From: Bacillus sp. P14.5
Lineage (GTDB): Bacteria; Bacillota; Bacilli; Bacillales; Bacillaceae_B
Direction of reading: 5' to 3'
DNA length: 35,820 nt
Assembly (NCBI RefSeq): GCF_003316765.1
Contig: NZ_NIJF01000019.1
Span: forward strand, 1-35,820
The translations under genes and the position numbers were made by a program. The first letter of the stretch is position 1; each line of letters starts with the position of its first letter. This document shows positions 1-9,393 of this stretch, piece by piece. Below the pieces are notes generated by a model, which was not told the DNA's origin, did no database searches, and saw only the letters and a list, made by a program, of their open reading frames with translations.

Positions 1-91
1 ATGTTCTTACTAGATTAACGTTGACGTTTTGTTTGTTTTGTTCAGTTTTCAAGGTTCAATCGACCAGAAGTTTATTTTAGTCAACTTCTGC
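1..91 (-). other. rRNA operon leader, 5' of a 16S gene lying outside the window
   Basis: Read on the minus strand, bases 60-20 contain the stretch TTGAAAACTGAACAAAAC followed by CGTCAACGTTAAT, which I recognise from the leader just upstream of 16S rRNA genes in Bacillus. A perfect 8-bp hairpin (CAGAAGTT / AACTTCTG, 65-90) lies ahead of it, in a position suited to leader processing or antitermination. The 16S gene itself should begin within roughly 100 bases beyond the left edge. Identification rests on memory of the leader motif and on the two promoters upstream. Confidence 0.8.
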
Positions 92-117
92 GCTACTTCG
101 TTTGAAGCAACTTTTAA

Positions 118-146
118 ATCTTATCATCACCCGCATACTCTGTCAA
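118..146 (-). promoter_or_regulatory. rRNA operon promoter P2 (sigma-A)
   Basis: The -35 TTGACA (141-146) and -10 TAAGAT (118-123) are separated by exactly 17 bases. It is the downstream member of a tandem pair, the usual arrangement for Bacillus rRNA operons, and reads towards the leader at 1-91. Confidence 0.75.
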
Positions 147-209
147 TAAGTTTTTAATCTTTTTTTCAAGAGCTGCTTAAGCCGCCGTGTTACCTGCGAC
201 GGTGTAAAA

Positions 210-238
210 AGTATAACAAGTAATTTTTAATGAGTCAA
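210..238 (-). promoter_or_regulatory. rRNA operon promoter P1 (sigma-A)
   Basis: The -35 TTGACT (233-238) and -10 TATACT (210-215) have a 17-base spacer. It lies about 92 bases upstream of P2 and completes the tandem pair. A GCTCTTGA stretch between the two resembles boxA, but that is weak. Confidence 0.75.
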
Positions 239-287
239 CCATATATATAAATTTTATCCTAACCATTTATATCCAGGTTATATAAAC

Positions 288-317
288 TAAAAAACCGGAC
301 CCTCTAGAGGATCCGGT
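288..317 (-). terminator. Intrinsic terminator of ptsG
   Basis: On the minus strand the hairpin ACCGGATCC-TCTA-GAGGGTCCGGT (one internal mismatch) is followed by a run of six T. It lies 11 bases beyond the ptsG stop and separates ptsG from the rRNA promoters. Confidence 0.85.
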
Positions 318-328
318 ACAATTCTTTA

Positions 329-2392
329 TCAATCAATAGAAATGATATTCTCGTCTTTGGCGTTTACCTTACCTTCTTTTTCAATCGTAACGGTCTTGCC
401 CTCTTTAAGGTTGGTAAAGATGATCGGTGTAATAGTAGAAGGAGCATTGTTTTTAATATAGTCCAGATCCACTTTTAATAACGGCTGGCCTGCTTCTACT
501 TTGTCGCCTTCTTTAATCAGCGACTCGAAGCCCTTTCCTTCTAATTTAACTGTATCGATACCAACGTGGATCAGCACTTCTTTTCCATTTTTGGATTCAA
601 GGCCGATCGCATGCTTTGTCGGGAAGACATTCACTACTTTACCATCCACCGGAGAAACGATTAGTCCATCAGTCGGCAGGATAGCGAAACCGTCTCCCAT
701 CATTTTTTGAGAGAAGACCTGGTCAGGCACTTCTGAGAGATCTTTGATTTCCCCTGTAATAGGAGAAACAAATTTTTCGTTTTCAAAGTCGCCTTCATTT
801 TGAAGAGGGTCCGGGTTGACTTCTTCAATCTGTTGTTCGACTTCCTCATCAGCATTTGTTTCTGCTTTTCGAGGAGTTTTACCCATCATGATATCTTTGA
901 TTTGTGATTTCAGGGTATCTGACTTAGGTCCAAAGATCGCCTGGATGCTGTTACCTACTTCAAGAACCCCGGAAGCCCCGAGTTTTTTCAATCTGTTTTT
1001 ATCCACTTGTTTTTCGTCATTTACTGATACACGAAGACGGGTGATACACGCATCAAGGTGAGCGATGTTCTCTTTTCCGCCCAGTGACTCCAGTACATCG
1101 TTCGCCAGGTCGGAACCTGCTGCAGGTGTTCCATCCTCGTCTTCGTCCTCATCTTCACGGCCTGGAGTAGCCAGGTTGAATTTGCGGATGGCGAATCTGA
1201 AACCAAAGTAATAGATGACCGCGAATACCAATCCTACTGGGATTACAAGCCACCAATTTGTCTGCGGATTAATGACACCGAAAAGGATGAAGTCAATCAA
1301 TCCCCCGGAGAATGTCATCCCTATTTTTACATCAAGCAAGTGCATAGTCATAAACGATAGTCCGGCAAATACTGCATGGATACCGAAAAGGACAGGAGCT
1401 ACGAATAGGAATGAGAACTCAAGTGGTTCTGTGATACCTGTTAGGAATGAAGTCAGAGCAGCGGACCCCATGATACCTGCAACAATTTTCTTTCTTTCAG
1501 GTCTCGCTTCATGGTAGATCGCAAGGGCTGCAGCAGGAAGTCCGAACATCATGAATGGATATTTACCTGTCATGAACGTTCCGGCCGTCAATTCCTGTAC
1601 GTTATCCTGGATTTGCTTCATGAATATCGCCTGGTCACCGCGGACGACATTTCCAGCCTCAGTTGTGTATGAACCGAATTCGAACCAGAATGGCGAATAG
1701 AAGATATGATGCAGTCCGAATGGAATTAATGAACGCTCTACAATTCCGAAGATTAATGCTGCAAATGTTCTATTTTCATTCAACATAAAATTAGAGAATG
1801 TATTCAAGCCTGACTGTACCGGCGGCCAAACCACCAGCATCAGCAATCCAACGATTACGGCGGATGCGGCTGTCGCTATCGGAACAAATCGTTTACCGGC
1901 AAAGAAGCCCAAGTAAGACGCCAGCTCTATATTAAAGAAACGATTGTACATATAGGCAGCCAGAATCCCCATGATTATACCGCCGAATACACCTGTTTGA
2001 AGAGTCGGGATTCCCAATACATTGGCATACGCCGTATTGTCCGAAACTTCTTCTGCAGTAATACCCAGAGCAGCGCCCATTGTGGCATTCATGATTAAAT
2101 ACCCTACTATCGCCGCAAGACCGGCAACTCCTTCACCACCCGCAAGGCCGATGGCCACACCTACTGCAAATAACAGTGCGAGATTGTCAAAGATAATTCC
2201 GCCAGCCTGCTTCATGACAGCTGCAACATTGGCAACCCATCCCGTTTCAAGGAAAGGGGCAATGTCGAGCAGCGTCGGATTTTCAAGCGCAGATCCAAGC
2301 GCCAGCAAAATACCGGCAGCAGGAAGAATCGCAACTGGCAGCATTAACGCTTTACCTACTTTTTGCAAAACACCGAATGCTTTTTTAAACAA
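329..2392 (-). CDS. ptsG: Glucose-specific PTS permease EIICBA
   Basis: Membrane permease that takes up glucose and phosphorylates it using phosphate relayed from HPr. I take the TTG at 2392 as start: it has GGGAGG eight bases upstream and gives the family N-terminus [16 protein letters not shown] (687 residues). The open frame running upstream to 2464 enters the regulatory terminator. Domains in order: IIC membrane domain (about 1-405, with the ITEPLEF substrate motif near 321), an acidic Asp/Glu linker, IIB with phospho-Cys449 in DACITRLRV, a second acidic linker, and IIA with active His609 in LIHVGIDTV and a supporting His near 594. Length and order match B. subtilis PtsG. Expression should be controlled by GlcT through the RAT upstream. 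Whether it has its own promoter inside the glcT end or relies on read-through I cannot tell. Confidence 0.95.
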   Translation of the reverse strand: MFKKAFGVLQKVGKALMLPVAILPAAGILLALGSALENPTLLDIAPFLETGWVANVAAVMKQAGGIIFDNLALLFAVGVAIGLAGGEGVAGLAAIVGYLIMNATMGAALGITAEEVSDNTAYANVLGIPTLQTGVFGGIIMGILAAYMYNRFFNIELASYLGFFAGKRFVPIATAASAVIVGLLMLVVWPPVQSGLNTFSNFMLNENRTFAALIFGIVERSLIPFGLHHIFYSPFWFEFGSYTTEAGNVVRGDQAIFMKQIQDNVQELTAGTFMTGKYPFMMFGLPAAALAIYHEARPERKKIVAGIMGSAALTSFLTGITEPLEFSFLFVAPVLFGIHAVFAGLSFMTMHLLDVKIGMTFSGGLIDFILFGVINPQTNWWLVIPVGLVFAVIYYFGFRFAIRKFNLATPGREDEDEDEDGTPAAGSDLANDVLESLGGKENIAHLDACITRLRVSVNDEKQVDKNRLKKLGASGVLEVGNSIQAIFGPKSDTLKSQIKDIMMGKTPRKAETNADEEVEQQIEEVNPDPLQNEGDFENEKFVSPITGEIKDLSEVPDQVFSQKMMGDGFAILPTDGLIVSPVDGKVVNVFPTKHAIGLESKNGKEVLIHVGIDTVKLEGKGFESLIKEGDKVEAGQPLLKVDLDYIKNNAPSTITPIIFTNLKEGKTVTIEKEGKVNAKDENIISID

Positions 2393-2447
2393 AGTAATAA
2401 CCTCCCAAAATTCTTTTTTTGATGGACAAAATAATAGCGGCAAACAC

Positions 2448-2558
2448 AAAAAAGGCATGAGCAAAAAGAGACATTGATGGTGTATAAAGATAGATTACCC
2501 CAAAATACACAATTCAATTATCTTCTTTACTCATGCCTGATCGTATCAGTAACACGTT
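2448..2558 (-). promoter_or_regulatory. GlcT-binding RAT overlapping the ptsG leader terminator
   Basis: The minus strand at 2558-2529 reads AACGTGTTACTGATACGATC followed by AGGCATGAGT, very close to the ribonucleic antiterminator of ptsG in B. subtilis as I remember it. Its 3' half, AGGCATGAG (2530-2538), pairs with CTCATGCCT (2453-2461), which is followed by a T tract, forming a long-looped terminator. The two structures share bases and exclude each other: GlcT binding to the RAT should let transcription enter ptsG. Confidence 0.9.
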
Positions 2559-2572
2559 AAGAGATAAGTTCA

Positions 2573-3415
2573 TTATTTAACTTTATTCTGAATACGCTGC
2601 AGATGCATCGTCAGATATACCGCTTCCGCATCGTCCACTGGTTTTTTAAGTGTTTGCTGCATTATCTTGATTAATTTCCACGACAGATTATAGCACAATG
2701 GATATTCTTCTTTCAATAATAATGCAATTTTTTCCGGCTCCTGAACACGTTCCTGCCTCAGCACCCGCTCGATGGTGTAGCGAAGGTGGCGTACGAGCCT
2801 CATATAAGGGATGCTCTCCTTATCGATTACAACCTGAAGGGTCTCTTCAATCATGGACGTCAGAATTCCTATCAATTGAGAATGCCGATTGACCAGCGCC
2901 AGATCCTTGTTCATCATGGCGCTGTGGATGTGCAGGGCAATGAATCCAATTTCACCTTCAGGCAGTTCAACATTGGTTTTTTCATTTAAAAGACTGATAA
3001 CATCTTTTGCTACTTCATATTCAAACGGGTAGAGGGCTTTGGTTTCCATAAGGAATGGATTACGTATCGCCATCCCCTTCATCAGCCGGTTCACCGCAAA
3101 CAAAATGTGATCAGTAAGGGCGACATGAATATGTTCATTAAGAAAGGAGTTGGTTCTATTTCTAATCAGTTCTATAGCAGAGATGATGGTATCCAGCATA
3201 TCTTCCTCCAGATACGGCAGCAGCATTTTGTACTGTTCCTGCTCCTTCTCTCCTTTTAGAACGAACATCTTCTCGACAATATCATTTTCAATATAGTCTC
3301 CTTTTTTCGCTGTGAAGCCGATTCCTTTTCCGATCAGCACCACTTCTCCGTAACTTTCATGTACGGCGATCAAGACATTGTTGTTGAGTACTTTTTTTAC
3401 TTCTATATGAACCAT
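2573..3415 (-). CDS. glcT: PtsG transcription antiterminator, BglG/SacY family
   Basis: RNA-binding antiterminator (280 residues) that keeps ptsG transcription going when glucose is being transported. Residues 1-57 form the co-antiterminator RNA-binding domain (starting VHIEVKKVLNNNVLI). Two PTS regulation domains follow: PRD1 with His103 (LTDHI) and His162/164 (IALHIHSAM), and PRD2 with His210 and His271. These are the kind of sites phosphorylated by the glucose permease and HPr in the family. The ATG has GAGGG upstream. The gene precedes ptsG, as in B. subtilis, with its target RAT in the gap between them. No terminator is seen between glcT and the RAT, so some ptsG message may come from the glcT promoter. 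Confidence 0.95.
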   Translation of the reverse strand: MVHIEVKKVLNNNVLIAVHESYGEVVLIGKGIGFTAKKGDYIENDIVEKMFVLKGEKEQEQYKMLLPYLEEDMLDTIISAIELIRNRTNSFLNEHIHVALTDHILFAVNRLMKGMAIRNPFLMETKALYPFEYEVAKDVISLLNEKTNVELPEGEIGFIALHIHSAMMNKDLALVNRHSQLIGILTSMIEETLQVVIDKESIPYMRLVRHLRYTIERVLRQERVQEPEKIALLLKEEYPLCYNLSWKLIKIMQQTLKKPVDDAEAVYLTMHLQRIQNKVK

Positions 3416-3458
3416 GCGGATTCCCTCATTTTCATGCTTAGACTCTCGTATCTTATTG

Positions 3459-3487
3459 ATTCTAACGAAAGCGCATTCTTATTTCAA
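3459..3487 (-). promoter_or_regulatory. Putative sigma-A promoter of glcT
   Basis: -35 TTGAAA (3482-3487) and -10 TAGAAT (3459-3464) with a 17-base spacer, about 44 bases upstream of the glcT start. Confidence 0.6.
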
Positions 3488-3540
3488 TCTTTGTTGCCTA
3501 TGGAAGGGGCCCATTCAATCATTTCTGAAAAAGTATTTTA

Positions 3541-3573
3541 TAAAAAAACAGCCCCTCCATAGGAGAAGCTGCT
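3541..3573 (-). terminator. Intrinsic terminator of pbuG
   Basis: On the minus strand CAGCTTCTCC and GGAGGGGCTG pair (10 bp with G-T pairs) around a 3-base loop and are followed by a run of seven T, directly after the pbuG stop. Confidence 0.85.
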
Positions 3574-3578
3574 TGAAA

Positions 3579-4913
3579 TTAAATTAAGAAGATAAAATAC
3601 AGAACAAAGATGATAAACAGAAGGTACATGATTGGATGGATCTCTTTTCCACGGCCCTTCATGAGCATCGTAATTGGGTAAAAGATGAACCCGACCGCAA
3701 TCCCTGTTGCAATACTGTACGTTAGCGGCATCGCGATAACCGTTAAGAAAGCAGGAACCGCAATCTCGAATTTGTTCCAATCGATTTTTCCGATGGCAGA
3801 AACCATGAGAACACCGACGATGATTAATGCCGGCGCCGTTACCGGAGCAGTGATTACTTCAAGGAGCGGGAAGAGGAACAGTGATAACAGGAAGAATCCT
3901 GCTGTCACTACAGAAGCGAATCCAGATCTAGCTCCTGCTGCCACCCCTGCAGATGATTCAATGTAAGAAGTCGTTGTCGAAGTACCCAATACAGCACCGA
4001 CGACAGTTGCGCAAGAGTCTGCAAATAGCGCTTTGCCGGCTCTTGGAAGTTTGTTGTCCTTCATCAAGTTTGCCTGGTTCGCTACAGCCACTAAAGTCCC
4101 AGCTGTATCAAAGAAATCCACAAACAAGAACGTCAACACGACCACCAGCATTTGAATGGTGAAAACACTTGAAATGTCATTGAAAAGCGGATCGAGAGCA
4201 GCACCAAAAGTCGGCTCCAGGCTAGGAATCGCGCCGAAAATCTGGTTTGGAAGATCAACAAGACCAAAGATCATACCAGCAATTGCCGTTATAACCATTC
4301 CGAAGAAAATTCCACCCTTGATTCCTCTGGTCATCAGAATGACCGTGATGAAGATACCAAACACAGCTAAAAGCGTAGTTCCGCTCGTTAAATCACCAAG
4401 ACCAACGAGTGTAGCGTCATTATTTGTGATAATCCCTGCATTTTGAAAGCCTACAAATGTAATGAAAAGTCCGATACCCGCACCAACCGCAAACTTCAAT
4501 TCAGCTGGTATGGAGTTAATGATTTTTTCACGGAGACCCGTTAATGTCATCACGATGAAGATCAATCCTGAAATCAGGACGCCTGTCAGAGCCGCCTGCC
4601 AAGTGATGCCCATCGTTAACACGACTGTATAAGCGAAGAATGCGTTAAGCCCCATCCCCGGTGCCAGAGCAATCGGATATTTGGCTATGAGCCCCATGAT
4701 GAGGGAACCGATTGCCGCCGCCAAGGCTGTCGCGACGAATACCGCTCCATAATCCATTCTCATGCTGTCCGGCAGGTCCGGAACAGATTGTAAAGACAGG
4801 GTGATCGGGTTGACGACCAGGATATAGGCCATCGACAAGAATGTTGTTAATCCGCCTATGAATTCACGGCTGTAGGTGGTGCCAAGCTGATCAAATTGGA
4901 AAAACTTTTTCAT
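3579..4913 (-). CDS. pbuG: Guanine/hypoxanthine permease, NCS2 (AzgA-like) family
   Basis: Multi-pass membrane transporter (444 residues, strongly hydrophobic) for hypoxanthine and guanine. The sequence is typical of the family: an N-terminal REFIGGLTTFLSMAYILVVN segment, APGMGLNAFFAYTVV near residue 84, the VDFFDTAGTLVAVA motif in the middle and GTSTTTSYIESSAGVAAGAR near 310. The ATG has GAGGTAAGG just upstream. It lies between glcT and guaA, with guaA on the same strand as in B. subtilis. Its own promoter, guanine-type riboswitch and terminator occupy the 350 bases upstream, so expression should fall when guanine or hypoxanthine is abundant. Substrate choice is inferred from synteny, similarity and riboswitch type. 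Confidence 0.93.
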   Translation of the reverse strand: MKKFFQFDQLGTTYSREFIGGLTTFLSMAYILVVNPITLSLQSVPDLPDSMRMDYGAVFVATALAAAIGSLIMGLIAKYPIALAPGMGLNAFFAYTVVLTMGITWQAALTGVLISGLIFIVMTLTGLREKIINSIPAELKFAVGAGIGLFITFVGFQNAGIITNNDATLVGLGDLTSGTTLLAVFGIFITVILMTRGIKGGIFFGMVITAIAGMIFGLVDLPNQIFGAIPSLEPTFGAALDPLFNDISSVFTIQMLVVVLTFLFVDFFDTAGTLVAVANQANLMKDNKLPRAGKALFADSCATVVGAVLGTSTTTSYIESSAGVAAGARSGFASVVTAGFFLLSLFLFPLLEVITAPVTAPALIIVGVLMVSAIGKIDWNKFEIAVPAFLTVIAMPLTYSIATGIAVGFIFYPITMLMKGRGKEIHPIMYLLFIIFVLYFIFLI

Positions 4914-4969
4914 TTTCCTTACCTCCTCTAAAATGTCCGCCGTTTTGGTTAAGGTGTTCCGCCTGGACA

Positions 4970-5003
4970 GAAAAACGCCCTGAACAACCGTCGTTCAGGG
5001 CGT
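4970..5003 (-). terminator. Riboswitch-controlled terminator before pbuG
   Basis: On the minus strand the perfect 10-bp stem CGCCCTGAAC / GTTCAGGGCG with loop GACGGTT is followed by TTTTT. It sits between the purine aptamer and the pbuG ribosome site, the position expected for a ligand-induced off switch. Confidence 0.9.
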
Positions 5004-5081
5004 GACATACTGGTATGGTAAGAAAAAACTAGTTTCAAAGAATAAATGATAGCATGAATTATAGACTAGTCTTCATCAAAC

Positions 5082-5160
5082 CATTACCTCGTAGTCAAGC
5101 CATTTACGGTAGCTCGGTAGAAACTGCTGGGCCTTATCCCCAAAATTATACGACGTAATG
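5082..5160 (-). promoter_or_regulatory. Purine riboswitch aptamer (guanine type) of pbuG
   Basis: On the minus strand P1 pairs CATTACgTCGTA with TACGAgGTAATG. Between them are the conserved TATAAT, the P2/P3 loops with TTTCTACCG and ACCGTAAAT, and GACTA in the J3/1 position. The C in GACTA corresponds to C74 of the xpt aptamer, which selects guanine/hypoxanthine over adenine. Confidence 0.95.
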
Positions 5161-5186
5161 TTTATTTTTTAATTAAGTTCTTTGTT

Positions 5187-5215
5187 ATTGTAACAACCAG
5201 AACTCGACTAGTCAA
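5187..5215 (-). promoter_or_regulatory. Sigma-A promoter of the pbuG riboswitch transcript
   Basis: -35 TTGACT (5210-5215), 17-base spacer, -10 TACAAT (5187-5192). The transcript would start about 20 bases before the aptamer. Confidence 0.75.
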
Positions 5216-5264
5216 TATGAAACACGAACATTTTATCATTTATTTTTCTCAACGTTCGTAAAAA

Positions 5265-6818
5265 TTATTCCCACTCAATAGTTGCAGGCGGTTTGCTCGT
5301 AATATCATAAACCACCCGGTTGATATGATCGACTTCATTGACAATCCTTGTTGAAATTAACTCAAGCACATCCCAAGGGATCCTCGCCCAGTCAGATGTC
5401 ATTCCATCGATAGAAGTAACTGCCCTGATGCCGATTGTGTAATCATATGTGCGGGCATCTCCCATTACACCGACGCTTCGGATGTCAGGGAGAACAGTGA
5501 AGTACTGCCAGATATCACGATCAAGACCGGCTTTTTTGATCTCATCACGAAGAATATGATCGGACTCTCTCACAATTTCAAGCTTCTCTTCGGAAATTTC
5601 ACCCAATACGCGGATGCCAAGACCAGGTCCTGGGAACGGCTGGCGCCAAACGATTTCATCAGGGATCCCCATTTCACTGCCAAGCGCACGAACCTCATCC
5701 TTGAAAAGGGTATTCAAAGGTTCGATCAGCTGGAACTGCATATCTTCCGGAAGGCCGCCGACATTATGATGAGACTTGATTGTCTGCGCAGTCGCCGTCC
5801 CGCTCTCAATGATATCTGTATAAAGCGTTCCTTGAGCCAGGTAGTCAATTCCTTCGAGCTTTGTGGCTTCATCATCGAAAACATAAATAAATTCATTTCC
5901 GATTATTTTGCGTTTCTGCTCGGGATCAGAGACACCTTTCAATTTATTCATGAAGCGGTCTTTCGCATCCACTTTTATGACATTCATATTGAAGCCTTCT
6001 GAGAATGTCTTCATAACACCTTCCGCTTCATCTTTCCTTAACAGGCCATGATCAACAAAGATACATGTCAGTTGATCGCCGATCGCTTTATGGATCAATA
6101 CCGCTACCACAGAAGAATCCACACCGCCGCTAAGGGCACAAAGGACTTTTTTATCGCCCACTGTTTTACGGATTTTCTCCATTTCGATTTCAATGAAATT
6201 CTCCATGGACCATTCATCTTTACATCCGCAAATATCAAAAACAAAATTCTTCAGTATGTCATTTCCATATTGGGAATGACGGACTTCCGGATGGAATTGA
6301 ACTGCATATAAGCCTCTATCCTCATCACTCATTGAAGCAATCGGACAAGACGGGTTCGTACCATCTACTGTAAATCCTTCAGGTGCTTCAACAACGAGAT
6401 CCCCATGGCTCATCCAGACAATCTGCTCCTGGGGCAGGCTGCCGAACAATTTTGAAGAATGCTCCAGAGTCAGCTTCGCCTTTCCATACTCGCGATGTTT
6501 GGCCCTTTCCACTTTTCCGCCAAAGTGCATCGTCATTAACTGCATGCCATAGCAGATCCCCAGAACCGGGATATCCAAATCGAATATTCTTTCGTCACAA
6601 CGGAAAGCGTCTTCGCCGTAAACACTGTTGGGACCGCCCGAGAAGATGATGCCGCTTGGATTCATCTCTTTGATTTCCTCCACTGTAATCGTGTGCGGGT
6701 GAAGTTCACTGTACACCCCAAATTCACGAATCCTTCTCGTGATCAACTGATTATACTGACTGCCGAAATCCAAAACGACAATCATTTCCTGATTATGCAA
6801 TTCCGCTTTTCCCGTCAT
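5265..6818 (-). CDS. guaA: GMP synthase (glutamine-hydrolysing)
   Basis: Last step of GMP synthesis: XMP + ATP + glutamine to GMP. The 517-residue protein has an N-terminal class I glutaminase domain with Cys89 in GICYGMQLM and a HPE motif ([10 protein letters not shown]), then an ATP-pyrophosphatase domain with the SGGVDSS loop, then the C-terminal dimerisation domain ending in PPATIEWE. I start at the ATG at 6818. The in-frame GTG three codons upstream is itself part of the ribosome site GAGGTGAGCAGG. The residues before [15 protein letters not shown] are slightly more than in B. subtilis. It has a separate promoter, riboswitch and terminator from the yebA operon upstream. No convincing terminator was found between the stop and the pbuG promoter. 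Confidence 0.96.
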   Translation of the reverse strand: MTGKAELHNQEMIVVLDFGSQYNQLITRRIREFGVYSELHPHTITVEEIKEMNPSGIIFSGGPNSVYGEDAFRCDERIFDLDIPVLGICYGMQLMTMHFGGKVERAKHREYGKAKLTLEHSSKLFGSLPQEQIVWMSHGDLVVEAPEGFTVDGTNPSCPIASMSDEDRGLYAVQFHPEVRHSQYGNDILKNFVFDICGCKDEWSMENFIEIEMEKIRKTVGDKKVLCALSGGVDSSVVAVLIHKAIGDQLTCIFVDHGLLRKDEAEGVMKTFSEGFNMNVIKVDAKDRFMNKLKGVSDPEQKRKIIGNEFIYVFDDEATKLEGIDYLAQGTLYTDIIESGTATAQTIKSHHNVGGLPEDMQFQLIEPLNTLFKDEVRALGSEMGIPDEIVWRQPFPGPGLGIRVLGEISEEKLEIVRESDHILRDEIKKAGLDRDIWQYFTVLPDIRSVGVMGDARTYDYTIGIRAVTSIDGMTSDWARIPWDVLELISTRIVNEVDHINRVVYDITSKPPATIEWE

Positions 6819-6970
6819 CCTGCTCACCTCATTGAGTTATTTCGTTAATCCATTACACAGTTTGCCCAAAAAGAGTTTAAAAGTGCAAGTGCCCCACTTC
6901 ATTCGTACCCACAGGGCTTTAAACCAAGGTCATCCGCTATCCTAACCGGTTCCCAAAACTCATATAATCG

Positions 6971-7016
6971 AAAAAAACCAGAATCCAGCCTTATATAAAG
7001 GCAGAATTCTGGTTTT
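6971..7016 (-). terminator. Riboswitch-controlled terminator before guaA
   Basis: On the minus strand AAAACCAGAATTCTGCC pairs with GGCTGGATTCTGGTTTT (near-perfect 17-bp stem, loop about 10), followed by more T. It lies between the aptamer at 7054-7124 and guaA. Confidence 0.9.
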
Positions 7017-7053
7017 GATCCCTCACGCTCATATCACATCAAAATGAATACTG

Positions 7054-7124
7054 CCTTCATAGTCAGATCATTTACGGTGACCCGGTAGAGACTTTCGAAC
7101 CATATCTTCGAGGATATATGAAGG
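7054..7124 (-). promoter_or_regulatory. Purine riboswitch aptamer (guanine type) of guaA
   Basis: On the minus strand P1 is CCTTCATA / TATGAAGG. The core has TCTCTACCGGG, ACCGTAAATGATC and GACTATGA. The C in GACTA marks the guanine class. Unlike pbuG, control here is of a biosynthetic enzyme. Confidence 0.93.
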
Positions 7125-7157
7125 TTTGCAAACCGTATTTATTTACATTTCGACATC

Positions 7158-7186
7158 ATTTTATAACGGGAAGGAGTGTTGGTCAA
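7158..7186 (-). promoter_or_regulatory. Sigma-A promoter of guaA
   Basis: -35 TTGACC (7181-7186), 17-base spacer, -10 TAAAAT (7158-7163). The -35 box overlaps the yebA stop codon, so guaA has its own start although yebA runs in the same direction. Confidence 0.65.
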
Positions 7187-9393
7187 CCTGTTGTCCTTTT
7201 AATTAAATTTTCCCACAATTTCCGAAGCTGATTCCAATCATGCTCCGTAAGCTTCTGGCCATACAGCGTTCTTTCATATTTGTCAGTGAGGGATGTCATT
7301 TCCCTGCTGCCAAAGAAAGAATCCACATAACGCGAGTAGGCTCTGAGGGTCTGGCCTTCATCCATCTTCAGCCCATAGCGCTTCAACTGATCCAGCAGCG
7401 CCAGGTATGCTTTCGGGAAGGTATCTTCATCCTTTTTAAGCTTATAGTAAGGGATAAGGATGTAAGGAAGCCAGCGCCTTCTCACCAGGAAGATTCCATA
7501 GCCGATGACAGCAAGCGCAGCGATCACCAGCAGGATTTTGCCCCAATTGTCCTCAACAAAAGCAACGGTATCTTCCCATAGACCAGCAATAGAAAAGCTT
7601 GATGAATTGCTGCCGGAAGCCTCTTCATCCTCCGGGGTCATATCCTTCTCCGGCGCCTCAGGTTCCGGGGCAGGCACCGCCGCTGTTTCATCCGTTTCAG
7701 GAAGCTCATAATCATAGTTTACAATCGTGCTTCCGGTAAATCCGACAGTAGGCTCAAACTGGACCCAGCCTTCTCCGGGAAAATACACTTCTACCCATGA
7801 GTGGGCGTTGTTGTTGGTCACTTTATACGTTTTATATTGAGTATCGACCGTTCTTTGATACTCCCCTTCTGTATATCCCTTCACCCATCTCGCCGGAATA
7901 CCGAGTGACCGGACAAGCACTACCATTGAAGTAGAATAGTTATCGCAGTATCCCATCTGTGTTTCAAACAAGAATTGATCGACATAGTCCTGGCCTTCTT
8001 CAGGGACAGGCACTTCCGTCTGTTCATACACAAAGTCTTCCTCACTGAAATACCCTTCAATGGCTTTCACTTTTTGGTACCAGTTTTCCTCATCCGCTGT
8101 GATAGTTTCTGCCAGTTCCCTCACCCTCTCAGGCAGTTCTTCCGGCAGCTGGGTATATTTTTCAAGAAACGGCTGTGTTTCTTCCGAAAATGAATCCTGT
8201 GAAACAGATTCCAAGCCTTTCAGGGAGTAGACAGGATTGCGGTATTCTACACTGTATTCTTCAAGTTTTACTTTCTCTTGGTCTTTCAGAGTCGTGATCT
8301 TTGTAGTTTCTTCACTGATGGAGAATGCCCCCTCTTCATTTCCTTGAAAAGAGGTGACCCCATAAGGATAGACAACGTGGGAATATTGTTCTCTGACCTT
8401 TATAAGTTCTGAATCTGGCTCCCTTTCCGGCTCAGACTCAGTGAGGGAGAGGGGTACTTCTTCCCCTGCAGCAAACGTTACACTTTCTTCCGATTCCTCG
8501 GTTCCTGTCCGCTCCCAGCCCTGTCCTGTATAAATGTCCTTACTCTCGATTCTCCAGTAGTGCTCCCTGACGACATCCGCATCGAACACTGTCTTGGGGT
8601 CACCCCTGAAAGGACCGCCAAGCCGGCTGTCATCTGTTCCATAACCGAGTTTTGAAACACCACTGCCCGCGCCGTCAGTCTCATCGGCAAATGCCTTCAA
8701 GTAAGGAACCGGGTCAGGCCAGACGGGGTCGATTTTCGGACCTGCAAAAGCCAGTACCGAACTTGCCCCGATCATGATCACCAGCGGAATCATCCATCTG
8801 CCTGCTGCCAGCCTCGAACCTCGGAGGCTCTCCTGGTCCTTCAATCGGAGCAGGGCCAGCATTCCAAGAAGCAGGAATCCAAGGATGATGACCCGGATGA
8901 TCGCTGCCTTCGCATCAAACGATGTAAACGTATCGAGTAAACTGATATAAATGATCGTCATAATATAAAATAGGAGCATGCTTTTCCTGACAGACAGCCA
9001 GTAATGGATCAAATACGTCATCAACCAAAGCAGAACGAAAAATAAGAGGCTTCGGTACATATCGGAAAGCATCGACCATTCCCTGCCAATAGTTAATCCA
9101 ATGTTGTCCCAAAGTTCCCTTACCATTGCTTCCACAGGATTAAGGAATGTATCCTTTGAATATAGGTGATACAGTGAAAACAAAATAAAAATGGTTTTGA
9201 TGGCAAACGACAGAAACTTATTCATATTGAAGTAGTAGAGCACCATCGACAGGAAGATAAATGCTACGAAGTATCCCAGATTGCCTGTATCCGTAACATC
9301 ATTCAACGGCCGTAACCATTCCCATAATAAAATGAATGCGAGGCCATAGAGCAGGACCCGCTGGAATTTCATCGGCTGTGTTCCATTTCTCAT
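7183..9393 (-). CDS. yebA: Transglutaminase-like membrane protein (YebA/TgpA type)
   Basis: 736-residue membrane protein with the family layout: a block of N-terminal membrane helices (about 10-220), a large extracytoplasmic part, a transglutaminase/protease-like core, a Pro/Glu-rich linker, one more membrane helix (about 620-637) and a cytoplasmic C-terminal tail. The core triad is visible as Cys483 (GYCDNYS), His531 (NNNAHSWVEVYF) and an acid at 547 (FEPT; many relatives have Asp). The ATG at 9393 follows GAGGTGAAG and overlaps the yeaD stop by four bases. MoxR-DUF58-transglutaminase sets are widespread; the substrate is not known, and a role in cell-surface protein processing is only an inference. 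Confidence 0.88.
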   Translation of the reverse strand: MRNGTQPMKFQRVLLYGLAFILLWEWLRPLNDVTDTGNLGYFVAFIFLSMVLYYFNMNKFLSFAIKTIFILFSLYHLYSKDTFLNPVEAMVRELWDNIGLTIGREWSMLSDMYRSLLFFVLLWLMTYLIHYWLSVRKSMLLFYIMTIIYISLLDTFTSFDAKAAIIRVIILGFLLLGMLALLRLKDQESLRGSRLAAGRWMIPLVIMIGASSVLAFAGPKIDPVWPDPVPYLKAFADETDGAGSGVSKLGYGTDDSRLGGPFRGDPKTVFDADVVREHYWRIESKDIYTGQGWERTGTEESEESVTFAAGEEVPLSLTESEPEREPDSELIKVREQYSHVVYPYGVTSFQGNEEGAFSISEETTKITTLKDQEKVKLEEYSVEYRNPVYSLKGLESVSQDSFSEETQPFLEKYTQLPEELPERVRELAETITADEENWYQKVKAIEGYFSEEDFVYEQTEVPVPEEGQDYVDQFLFETQMGYCDNYSTSMVVLVRSLGIPARWVKGYTEGEYQRTVDTQYKTYKVTNNNAHSWVEVYFPGEGWVQFEPTVGFTGSTIVNYDYELPETDETAAVPAPEPEAPEKDMTPEDEEASGSNSSSFSIAGLWEDTVAFVEDNWGKILLVIAALAVIGYGIFLVRRRWLPYILIPYYKLKKDEDTFPKAYLALLDQLKRYGLKMDEGQTLRAYSRYVDSFFGSREMTSLTDKYERTLYGQKLTEHDWNQLRKLWENLIKRTTG

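Noticed and set aside
300..316. Cloning-vector polylinker (TCTAGAGGATCC, as in pUC)
   Set aside because: The match is only about 13 bases and is fully explained by the symmetric stem of the ptsG terminator; flanking sequence is native.
2393..2464. Longer N-terminus for PtsG
   Set aside because: These codons cover the leader terminator and lack a ribosome site; the TTG at 2392 has one and gives the family start.
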